Below are positions 15,686 through 23,372 of a stretch of DNA of 64,000 bases, piece after piece. The notes beneath the pieces were generated by a model. It searched no databases and was not told where the DNA came from. It was given only the letters and a program-made list of their open reading frames with translations. The stretch is from the NCBI RefSeq assembly GCF_965225875.1, contig NZ_CBDDBS010000002.1, forward strand, positions 1,054,001 through 1,118,000, read 5' to 3'. A program made the translations under genes and the position numbers. The first letter of the stretch is position 1; the number at the start of each line of letters is the position of its first letter. This DNA comes from Haliscomenobacter sp965225875. GTDB taxonomy: Bacteria > Bacteroidota > Bacteroidia > Chitinophagales > Saprospiraceae.

Positions 15686-16048
15686 TCACCAACTTACTAT
15701 TAAAACTGTTTGTCCATCAACAAATTTATCTAAGAAGTCTTGTTTAAAGCCATCTCTCAAATTTTTGTCAATTAGGCCAATAAGGTTTTCAACATCCTTC
15801 TTGTTTACAAGACATTTATCATTTTGAATTTTTTCGAAGAATTCCTTGGTCACTCCCTTTCGTTGATAGGATATCTCACTATAGAAATAAACCTCCTCAT
15901 AGTACTCATGATCGCTATGTTGAGAGTGCCTTTTTATATTAAAAGCCGAAAATTTGCCTTCAACTTCGGGGTTCTCACTTGCAATAAGCCAGTCATTTTC
16001 CTTTATTTACTTGTCTTCAATTTTAACCAAAAATAAGTCAAGTCCCAT
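15686..16048 (-). pseudogene. Small gene interrupted by an in-frame TAA
   Basis: Reading from ATG at 16048, the frame gives MGLDLFLVKIEDK, then TAA at 16009-16007, then continues open for 106 codons (IKENDWLIASENPEVEGKFS onward) to TGA at 15688-15686. The downstream part has sensible protein composition (YYEEVYFYSEISYQRKGV, NKKDVENLIGLIDKN). The start MGLD plus a later SYQRKGVTKEFF block recalls a family of small phage-associated proteins beginning MGLDMYL with a YWRKANxIHxWF block; this similarity is from memory and weak. One nonsense change would explain the break, and no start codon directly follows the stop. Confidence 0.45.
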
Positions 16049-16342
16049 TTAATTTCATTGTTTTAGTGCATTCAATGCCATCCTCGTAAAATTCAATTGA
16101 CAAAACACGCTCAACAAAAAAGAGGTTCCCAAACCACGTTCGTTTAGCTCCTGAATCGGGGTGGCTTCACGCGTTCGCCCTTTTCCACCCTCACTCCTTC
16201 AAAAATAAAAGCCGATATTTGAAGAAATATATGTCGTTCAATAACTTGTAAGCAGACCATTATGTTGGTTCTGTTGTTCCCAAAGTCATCGTCATCCTGA
16301 TTCATCAATATTTCTCATCACCAGTCAAAAACCCTCATCACC

Positions 16343-17035
16343 ATGAATCGCAAGCAATTCCTAAAAAAAGCAGCCCTTGGACTTGGTACTGCCGCCGGGC
16401 TGCCAGCTATCCTGAGCATTTCAGAAAGTGTAAACGAGCCCAAGCAGTTGACCATTGGTGCGGATTGCGAACCTTCTCCAAAAGAAACGGTTGGCCCTTT
16501 TCCCAACCATGACTCAAACTCTTTGCTTAAACGCAACATTGCAGTGGACAGGCAGGGCGTGGCCATGACCATGACCCTCACCGTCCTTTCTCAAAAAAAT
16601 GGCTGCAAACCACTGCCCGGTGTTTTTGTGGACGTGTGGCATTGCGATGCCCACGGTGCCTACTCCGAGTACGGTGGCATGAGGATGCAGGCGGAGGACC
16701 ACCGCCACGAGCACTTTTGCCGGGGCCGTCAGATCACCGACAAAGACGGCAAAGTAAGCTTCGAAAGCATCTACCCTGGTTGGTACCGCGGCCGTGCGCC
16801 GCACATCCATGTGGAGGTATTGGACAAAAATGAAAACGCTCTGGTGGTGAGCCAAATCGCCTTCCCGGAGGACGTGAACTCGACGGTGTATGCCACGCCG
16901 AAGTACCTGGGCAAAGCAGATACCAGCAACGACCGGGACAATATCTTCCGCGATAGTCTCGCGCAAAACATGGCCGACGGCATCAGCGGTGATGTCCAAA
17001 AAGGCTATTTGTTGTTAAAGACATTGACTGTTTGA
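16343..17035 (+). CDS. Intradiol ring-cleavage dioxygenase-like protein, exported
   Basis: The 230-residue product resembles the beta chain of protocatechuate 3,4-dioxygenase. The Fe(III) ligands of the family can be placed: Tyr107 (WHCDAHGAY), Tyr148 (YPGWYRGR), His154 and His156 (APHIHVE). The N-terminus MNRKQFLKKAALGLGTAAGLPAI is a hydrophobic export signal that looks Tat-like but lacks a clear twin arginine. A conserved ETVGPFP segment starts the domain. Family members open aromatic diols between the hydroxyls; the exported forms act outside the cytoplasm and their substrates are mostly unknown. No aromatic-degradation genes are nearby, so its role here is open. Confidence 0.85.
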   Translation: MNRKQFLKKAALGLGTAAGLPAILSISESVNEPKQLTIGADCEPSPKETVGPFPNHDSNSLLKRNIAVDRQGVAMTMTLTVLSQKNGCKPLPGVFVDVWHCDAHGAYSEYGGMRMQAEDHRHEHFCRGRQITDKDGKVSFESIYPGWYRGRAPHIHVEVLDKNENALVVSQIAFPEDVNSTVYATPKYLGKADTSNDRDNIFRDSLAQNMADGISGDVQKGYLLLKTLTV

Positions 17036-17106
17036 AGCATCAAGGGCCAAGGACAATTGCCTTCCTTTTTAGATTGAAGATTGTTGAATAATTTTCAATC
17101 AAAAAA

Positions 17107-17133
17107 GGGTTCCCGAACACTGTTCGAGAACCC
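17107..17133 (-). terminator. Terminator after the SusC-SusD-SusE locus
   Basis: A 12-bp stem (17107-17118 with 17122-17133, one mismatch) with a 3-nt loop is followed, on the minus strand, by TTTTTT (17106-17101). It lies 36 nt past the susE stop. It may also serve the convergent dioxygenase gene. Confidence 0.7.
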
Positions 17134-17168
17134 CGCATTCTTACTTACCAATCTTAAACAATAAACAA

Positions 17169-18206
17169 TTAATTCTTCTTCAGCGTATAGCTATAGTTCC
17201 CGCCGATACTCAGGTTAAGTGTAACCGTGTAATTACCAGCAGCAGGCACTTTGATGTTGTCGCCTCCGTAGTCCAGGAGTCCATCCGCTTTGGTATCGCC
17301 GAAGTTGATGGCCCAGTCGTCGTTGGCGCGGAATTTGATCTCGTCGGCAGTGAGGTTCACGGTCAATGACCAGGTTCCGGTGGCCGCGTCATACACCATA
17401 TCAGTATCTGCGCCCCAGCCGCCAGGAGTACCCGAGCCAATCAAGCCCCAGGAAGTTTTGACCGCATCCCAGCTTTTGTCATTCAGGTCAGCCTTGACCA
17501 GGTAATAACCGCCGCTAGGCACTTTGAAGTTGTTGCCAGGAGACGCGATCTTTTTGGTCGTGCCATCGCCCTGGTCACCAAAGATGCCGTTGTTCCAGTT
17601 TGGCGCGTCCGTAAACTTAAACTCAGAAGCATCCCCAAAGTTCACGTAACCCTCATATATCTTGTTGTCTTTCACCGAAGCGAGTTTGGGCGCTTTGTCG
17701 GGTGCCCAGCCTTGGTACCCGCCGGGTACATACAAGGAAGGATATTGAATGATCACCAAATAGGGCGTTGCCGAAACGGAAGTAGCTCCGGAAACCAAGG
17801 TCGCAACATTGGCACTTACCGCTGCTTTTACCCGCACATCCAATTGCCCCAGGCTACCTGCACCGATCCCCAGGCGCAACAAGGCGGTGTTGAGGTCGGC
17901 TACGGTGTAGGTTTTGCTGAGCGATGGACCGGCGTTGAAGTCTACGGTTTCTTTGAAGTCGGTGCCTTTTTTAGCCAACTGCAAAGTGTAAGTCACTCCA
18001 GCTGGGTAGTTGAAATCTGCCGCAGTCCAGGTGAATTTAACAGCCTCTTTGCTGGCGTCTTCCAGCTTCAGTGCAGGAGTAGCCGTGGAAGCGCTCAATA
18101 CTGGCGCAGCTCCCGGAATAACCACCAAACGTTGCTCATCTTTTTCACAGCCCACAATGGCCATGATGAGTATGATGGGAAATATTTTTGAAAACCAGTT
18201 TTTCAT
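17169..18206 (-). CDS. SusE/SusF-like outer-membrane glycan-binding lipoprotein
   Basis: This 345-residue lipoprotein has a type II signal (MKNWFSKIFPIILIMAIVGC, Cys20). It is followed by an N-terminal SusE domain containing VKFTWTAADFNYPAGVTYTLQLAKK. Two SusE/SusF C-terminal type carbohydrate-binding modules follow, with motifs such as YVPGGYQGWAPDKAPKL and SWGLIGSGTPGGWGADTDM. These sit on the cell surface and hold glycan chains near SusC/SusD. It is the third gene of a susC-susD-susE operon. The aromatic GGYQGW/PGGWG loops are the expected sugar platforms. The glycan is not evident because no glycoside hydrolase lies next to the locus. Confidence 0.88.
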   Translation of the reverse strand: MKNWFSKIFPIILIMAIVGCEKDEQRLVVIPGAAPVLSASTATPALKLEDASKEAVKFTWTAADFNYPAGVTYTLQLAKKGTDFKETVDFNAGPSLSKTYTVADLNTALLRLGIGAGSLGQLDVRVKAAVSANVATLVSGATSVSATPYLVIIQYPSLYVPGGYQGWAPDKAPKLASVKDNKIYEGYVNFGDASEFKFTDAPNWNNGIFGDQGDGTTKKIASPGNNFKVPSGGYYLVKADLNDKSWDAVKTSWGLIGSGTPGGWGADTDMVYDAATGTWSLTVNLTADEIKFRANDDWAINFGDTKADGLLDYGGDNIKVPAAGNYTVTLNLSIGGNYSYTLKKN

Positions 18207-18223
18207 GGTCGTTTGTTTTTTTA

Positions 18224-18297
18224 GTTGAGAAGTTGAGGGGTTGAGAAGTTGAGGGGAGAGTGTCGCTGGCGGTAGCCAAACTTCTCAACTTCTCAAC
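18224..18297. repeat. GTTGAGAAG/CTTCTCAAC inverted repeat element
   Basis: Left part (18224-18255) is made of repeated GTTGAGAAG and GTTGAGGGG units, right part (18280-18297) of CTTCTCAAC units, so the two pair as a long hairpin. The middle carries GTCGCTGGCGGTAGCC, a motif shared with the elements at 23143, 33490 and 47391. It fills the gap between the susD stop (18302) and the susE start (18206). Confidence 0.7.
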
Positions 18298-18301
18298 TGA
18301 T

Positions 18302-19901
18302 TTAGTAACCCGCGTTTTGATCCAAATTCGGATTGGCCACCAAATCGGAAGCCGGAATGGGAAACAAGACCAGGTGATCTGGTACCGAACGTCCATCCTT
18401 CACTCCACCTTTCCAGGGCCAGAGATAAGCACTGCCCGTGAATTTTTTGAAGCGGATCAAATCCGTCCGGCGGTGAGCCTCCCAGTACAATTCCCGGGCG
18501 CGTTCGTCGAGGATGAAGTCCAGATTGATGGAAGTTACGTTGCCCGTAGTGCCTTTGTAGGCGCGTTGGCGCAATGCATTGATGTATTAGCGCCGTAGCC
18601 TGACTGCCACCCTGGCCCCCACGCAGCGTTGCTTCTGCGTACATCAGGTACACATCGGCGAGGCGGAAAAGTGGGAAGTCAGTATCCGGGAAGTTGCCTT
18701 CGGTATCGGTACCTTTTGCCCCCGTTGAGCTGACGTTGCGGTATTTGGTGATGGCATAACCATCATTGAAGGTAAAGATGTCGCTGATGTCCAGTTTTTG
18801 GCCATTGGTGTGGAACATGGCCCGGCGATCGGTGGTACCACTGATGTCGCTGAATTTTTCTACCAATGCTTTGGTGGTACGCAAACCACTCCAGCCGCCA
18901 TTGATGCCAAAGTCGGCAGGGTTCATGTTGCCCCCTACCCCAGCGTGTACCAGGAAGGTCATACCGCCCCAGGTTTTGGTGCGGGTACCATCAAAAGTGA
19001 TCGGGAAAATGATTTCGGCCGACTTGTTGTTGTCGGTCAGGAACAACTTATTGTAATCACTTTCCAAAGCGTAGCTGGCAGCCGTTACCTTGTTGCAATA
19101 AGTGATACATTCGGTGTATTTGGCTGCACCAATGTAAGTTTCAGCGTTCAGGTACAATTTGGCCAGCAACGCCCAGGCAGCACCCTTATCGGCACGACCA
19201 TATTCGTTTTTGCGGGCATCCAGCAATTCATTTTCAATCGCTTTCAATTCCGACTCCACGTAGCTGAATAACTCGGTGCGGCTCGCCTGACGGGGCAGGA
19301 AAGAACCTACTGCATCCGCCTCAGTCACAAAAGGAACACTCCCGTACATATCCAGAGCATGGTAGTAGCTCAAAGCCCGCAGGAAACGTGCTTCGGCACG
19401 GAAAATTTTGGCCTGGTTCAGGTTTTCGCCGCTGATGCCACGTTCGCTGAGTTTAGCATCGGTGGTTTCGCGGATGAACTCGTTGCACAAGGTGATTTGG
19501 TAAAAAATCCGGTTGTACATCGCGGTGATGAACTCGTTGCCGGAAGTCCAATCCATGTCGTGGTAATCGGGCAAACTACCGTCGTTCCAGCCAATCACGG
19601 CTTCATCGGTTGGCAGTTGCTGCGCTTTCCAGTACTGGCGCAGGTAGGTACTGAAACCCTCGTCGATGCCACTGATGTCGGGGCGTCCGGCCGGGCCTTG
19701 TTGGCCACTCACCGCCAAACCCGCGTACACCTTGGCGAGGATTTGTTTGTAATTGCTAAAATCTTTGTAGACCGTAGCCGAAGTCACCTCCACGAAGGGG
19801 GTGCGATCCAGGTCTTTGGTGCAGGAACTCAAGGCCACAAAAAACGCCAGGATTCCCAATTTTATGCTGTTTTTGAAAAATTGCTTTTTCATTGGATTCA
19901 T
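18302..19901 (-). pseudogene. SusD-like lipoprotein gene with a frameshift near its 3' end
   Basis: The gene encodes a RagB/SusD outer-membrane lipoprotein that caps a SusC channel. From ATG 19901 (MNPMKKQFFKNSIKL) the lipobox is FFVALSSC. The SusD-type helical repeats follow, with LRALSYYHALDMYGSVPFV and FRLADVYLMYAEATLRGGQGG. Around 18585-18592 the frame breaks: the zero frame runs into unrelated sequence (IHQCIAPTRLQRH) and stops at 18285. The proper C-terminus (YINALRQRAYKGTTGN... to ...PNLDQNAGY) continues in another frame to TAA at 18302. SusD proteins normally read AL-x-YIN here, so two bases appear lost or one gained. It is either a true mutation or a sequence error. The C-terminal 90 residues would be missing from the product. 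Confidence 0.85.
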
Positions 19902-19923
19902 TTTTGTTTTGGTCAAAAACCGT

Positions 19924-22908
19924 TTAGAAGCTGACATTCAATCCGAAGGACAAAATGCGTGGGCGAGGATAGATGTTGTTGTCGATACCGCCCGCAACTT
20001 CAGGATCAAGACCAGAATACTTGGTGATTGTAAACAGGTTTTGCCCAATCAAGGAAATCTGGGTGTTGCTGGTGCCACCGAGCAAGCCTTTCAGGTTGTA
20101 GCCCAAAGTCAGGTTGTCCAGGCGCAGGAAAGAACCATTTTCTACGTAATAATCGGAGAAGTACTGGTTGTTCGCAAAACCCGTTTGCAATACGTTGGGT
20201 GACAGGTTCAACAGGAAGTTGTTGGTGCCCGTCAAGCCACGGAAGGTCGCGTTATTTGACAAAACGTTGTTGTAGACGTAGTTGTCAAAGTTACCGCGCA
20301 GGACAAAGCTCAGGCTGAAATCCTTGTAGTTCACTTGAGAGTTGATCCCCAGGAACAAACGTGGATCGGCTTGTTTGAAGCGGTAGCGGTCGTCAAGGTT
20401 GACCAGGCCATCGCCGTTCAGGTCTGCGTAAAGCCCTTCAACTGGTTTGCCTTCTTCATTGTACACCTGTTGGTTCAGGAAGTAAGAGAAAGTTGGATAG
20501 CCAACCGTGTGAATCTGAACAGTGTTCCCTACCCCACCGGAAATACCACCGACTTGTACCCCTTGGTAGTTCGGATTAGGCACTTTGGTCAGGTTGGTTA
20601 CTTCGTTTTGGTTGAAGGTCAGGTTAAAACCAAAATCCCAGCTCAGGTTTTCTTTTTCAATCAAACGGGTATTCAAAGTGAATTCCACCCCGCTGTTTTC
20701 GATGTTACCGACGTTGGTCAGGATTTGGTTGGTGAGGTTGGAGCCCGCAGGTACGGGGATCACACTCAACAAGTCCTTGGTTTTGCGGGAATACACATCA
20801 ATCGCACCAGATACCCGGCCATTGCGGATGGCCCAATCGATCCCGGCGTTCAAGGTTTCGGTTTGTTCCCATTTGATGTTGGCGTCATAACCTTCGGGGC
20901 GTAGCGTTGCGTAGAAGTCGTTGCCAAACTGGTACTGTGCGGTAGGCTCACTAGGCGTATAACGAGAGAGGTAAGGGTAATCACTACCCACGTCCTGCTG
21001 ACCAGTAACCCCGTAACCCAGGCGCAATTTCAGGTTGGAGAACCACTCGTTGCCTTTCATAAATCCTTCTTCGTTGATTTTCCAGGCAAAGGCAGCCGAT
21101 GGGAAAGTACCCCAGCGGGTGTCCGGGCTGAAGCGGCTGGAACCGTCACGACGCAAAGTGAAGGTCAACAAATAACGTTCTTTCAAGGCATAATTCAAAC
21201 GAGTGTAAAAGGACACCAACGTGTTTTGGGTTTTGAAAAACACGTCGTTGAATACTTCCCCTTGCTGGTTTTTATCCAAATCAGTACTTTCCCGGATAAA
21301 GTCCTGGTAAGAGTACCCACCCATCAGGTCGACGCGGTTGGCACCAAATTCACGCACGTAGTTCAGGTAAAACTCGAACGTTTTGTTGTTCTTGTTCTGG
21401 GTGTAATTGGCCACCTGACCGCCACGGGAAAAGAACTGTCCCACACCTGCGGGTACGTTGATGTTGCCTTCGCTGTTGGAGCGGTCGAGACCCACGTTCA
21501 GGTTGGCGCGCAATTCAGGCAGGAAGTGGAATTTGTAATCCAATACCACGTTGCCAATGATCCGACCCACGGTGCTCTCGTCGCTGCGTTGGTTGAGCAA
21601 TGCCAAGGGGTTGCGTGGAGCAAGGGTGTTTGGATTTTTGGTAGCTGGGTCCAAAAATTCAAAATAACCTCCCAGGGTATTGCTGCCACTTTGGATGGGT
21701 TGAGTAGGATCAAAAACTACCGCAGAGCCAATTGCGCCCTGGTTGGCAAAACGGTTGTTGATGGAAGTCCCTTTCAGGTTCACATCTACTTTGAGGTGCT
21801 TGTCAAAAAAAGAAGGGTTAATGCCAATCGATCCCGACAAACGGTTCATGTTGCTGGTTTTGAGGATACCATTTTGGTCCATAAAACCTACGGAGGCGCG
21901 ATAAGGCAAATCCTTCAGTGAGCCGGTCAAACTCAGGTTGTTGTCGTGGCTGAATGCAGTTTGGTATATCTGATCCTGCCAGTTGGTGCTGGATTCGCCC
22001 AATAAGGCTTTTTGCGCAGCAGTACCTCTTTCATTCACAATGGCGCGGAATTCATCGGCGCTCAATACGTCAATTACCCCGGATTTGGCGGAAGAAGACA
22101 ATACTGAGCTGAAGTTGATGCGCATTTTATCGCCCGCCTTACCTTTTTTGGTGGTAATCAGGATAACCCCATTGGAAGCTCTGGAGCCATAAATGGCAGC
22201 CGCAGAGGCGTCTTTCAGAATGGTAAAATTTTCAATGTCGTTGGGGTTGATGAAGCTCAGGGGGTTGGCAGCGCCAGATACCCCGGTGTTGTCGAGTGGC
22301 ACCCCGTCGATCACGATCAGCGGATCGTTGTTGGCGTTCAAGGAAGAACCCCCACGAATGCGGATCCGGCTACCTGCACCCGGAGCACCACCATTGGAGG
22401 TGATTTGTACCCCGGCGATTTTGCCGTTGACCAATTGTTCGGGAGTGGCAATGTTGCCTTTGATGAAGTCTTTTTCGGAAATATTGGTCACCGATCCTGT
22501 TACGTCGCGTTTTTTCTGCGAACCGTAACCTACGACCACCAATTCGTTCAAACGTTGAATGTCAACCTTGAGTACAATGTTGAGTTGGGTTTGCGTACCT
22601 ACGGTAATTTGTTGTTCCGCAAATCCAGTGTAACCAATCACCAGAACAGCATTCTGATCAGGTACTTGCAGTGTAAATTTGCCATCGAGATCAGTCACAG
22701 CCCCGGTGGTGGTGCCTTTTACGAGTACGGTTGCACCGATGAGCGGCTGTTGGTCTTCGGAAGTAATGGTGCCATTTACGGTGATTTGGGCAAAAGCTGA
22801 ACTCAGCATCAGCACAAACGCGGCCACAAACAGCATGGGGCGAAGCATGAAATAAAATCGTTCATTGCTTGCGACCCGACTAGTGGAGTGTGTGTCTAAG
22901 TTGGTCAT
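19924..22908 (-). CDS. SusC/RagA-like TonB-dependent outer-membrane transporter
   Basis: About 994 residues. A signal peptide (MLRPMLFVAAFVLMLSSAFAQ) is followed by a carboxypeptidase-regulatory-like domain (ITVNGTITSEDQQPLIGATV). A TonB-box-like stretch (LNELVVVGYGSQKKRDVTGSV) comes next. The plug carries the SusC signature IRGGSSLNANNDPLIVIDGVP and ASAAAIYGSRASNGVILITT, followed by a 22-strand-type barrel ending ILSFGLNVSF. It imports oligosaccharides together with SusD. I place the start at ATG 22908; an ATG at 22848 right before the signal peptide is an alternative. The susD gene starts 22 nt after the stop. The annotated order susC-susD-susE marks a glycan uptake locus. Confidence 0.93.
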   Translation of the reverse strand: MTNLDTHSTSRVASNERFYFMLRPMLFVAAFVLMLSSAFAQITVNGTITSEDQQPLIGATVLVKGTTTGAVTDLDGKFTLQVPDQNAVLVIGYTGFAEQQITVGTQTQLNIVLKVDIQRLNELVVVGYGSQKKRDVTGSVTNISEKDFIKGNIATPEQLVNGKIAGVQITSNGGAPGAGSRIRIRGGSSLNANNDPLIVIDGVPLDNTGVSGAANPLSFINPNDIENFTILKDASAAAIYGSRASNGVILITTKKGKAGDKMRINFSSVLSSSAKSGVIDVLSADEFRAIVNERGTAAQKALLGESSTNWQDQIYQTAFSHDNNLSLTGSLKDLPYRASVGFMDQNGILKTSNMNRLSGSIGINPSFFDKHLKVDVNLKGTSINNRFANQGAIGSAVVFDPTQPIQSGSNTLGGYFEFLDPATKNPNTLAPRNPLALLNQRSDESTVGRIIGNVVLDYKFHFLPELRANLNVGLDRSNSEGNINVPAGVGQFFSRGGQVANYTQNKNNKTFEFYLNYVREFGANRVDLMGGYSYQDFIRESTDLDKNQQGEVFNDVFFKTQNTLVSFYTRLNYALKERYLLTFTLRRDGSSRFSPDTRWGTFPSAAFAWKINEEGFMKGNEWFSNLKLRLGYGVTGQQDVGSDYPYLSRYTPSEPTAQYQFGNDFYATLRPEGYDANIKWEQTETLNAGIDWAIRNGRVSGAIDVYSRKTKDLLSVIPVPAGSNLTNQILTNVGNIENSGVEFTLNTRLIEKENLSWDFGFNLTFNQNEVTNLTKVPNPNYQGVQVGGISGGVGNTVQIHTVGYPTFSYFLNQQVYNEEGKPVEGLYADLNGDGLVNLDDRYRFKQADPRLFLGINSQVNYKDFSLSFVLRGNFDNYVYNNVLSNNATFRGLTGTNNFLLNLSPNVLQTGFANNQYFSDYYVENGSFLRLDNLTLGYNLKGLLGGTSNTQISLIGQNLFTITKYSGLDPEVAGGIDNNIYPRPRILSFGLNVSF

Positions 22909-22981
22909 AAGACATAGGTTTATCAAATAGAAGTTTTGTAAACAAAAAGAAGGGTCTGTAAAATTTTTATAGACTTGGTGG

Positions 22982-22989
22982 CGAAAGTA
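22982..22989 (-). promoter_or_regulatory. Possible -7 box upstream of the first susC
   Basis: On the minus strand the octamer is TACTTTCG, one base from TAnnTTTG, and it is followed by CC as in many Bacteroidota promoters. It would give a leader of roughly 65-70 nt before the ATG at 22908. No convincing -33 box is visible. Confidence 0.3.
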
Positions 22990-23142
22990 CCGAAGGAAAG
23001 TTTGAAAAGCGTTCCACTTTATGGGATGGGAACCTCTACTTTGAATTCTTAAAATTTAACTTCTCTTCTACTTGAATGTCAGGGTTTTGCAAAATTGGGT
23101 TTGGGGTGCCACTTTCTTGAATTGGGCCAAGAGAACCAAAAT

Positions 23143-23372
23143 GGTTGAGGGAGGTTGAGATGGTTGAGGAAGGTTTAGGCTGCCGCAGCGACTTAGAAAA
23201 AGTCCTCGTTAAAGTCACTGCGGTAGCTTAGCTGGTACAAGTCTGGCGCTGGTACAAGTCTCCAGACTTGTACCAGCGCCAAACAAGCGCCAGAGCCTAA
23301 GAGTGCATGTCCCGTCTAAGTCGCTGCGGTAGCCTAAACCTTCTCAACCTCCCTCAACCTTCCTCAACTTTC
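23143..23372. repeat. Composite intergenic repeat (TTGAG arms plus TGGTACAAGTC palindrome)
   Basis: The outer parts are GGTTGAGG-type units (from 23143) and CCTCAACCTTCCTCAAC units (to 23369), next to inverted copies of GGCTGCCGCAGCGACTTA and TAAGTCGCTGCGGTAGCC. Inside lies a nearly pure palindrome at 23245-23280 with arms GGCGCTGGTACAAGTC and a TCCA loop, preceded by a half copy. The right end touches the stop codon of the TonB receptor gene. The outer family recurs at 18224, 33490 and 47391; the inner one at 45081-45204. Confidence 0.75.

Larger units (their letters stand above)
15290..16342. other. Gene-poor, AT-rich kilobase with gene remnants
   Basis: This stretch holds no full-length gene. 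It contains a 92-bp inverted repeat (15389-15480), a 49-codon orphan frame (15451-15600) and a small minus-strand gene interrupted by a stop codon (15686-16048). Around 16205-16230 there is a short echo of the inverted-repeat arm (TTTGAAGAAATAT). Base composition is more AT-rich than in the neighbouring genes. The mix suggests decay after insertion of foreign DNA (inference). Confidence 0.6.

Noticed and set aside
16007..16009. Recoding of the TAA in the broken small gene (as an amino acid)
   Set aside because: TAA recoding is not known in this phylum and no accompanying signal is present; a nonsense mutation is simpler.
17101..17160. Separate small RNA in the dioxygenase/susE gap
   Set aside because: The hairpin plus T-run is fully explained as a terminator for the susE transcript.
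18575..18600. Programmed ribosomal frameshift in the first susD
   Set aside because: No slippery heptamer or downstream stem is visible at the break and such recoding is not known for SusD.
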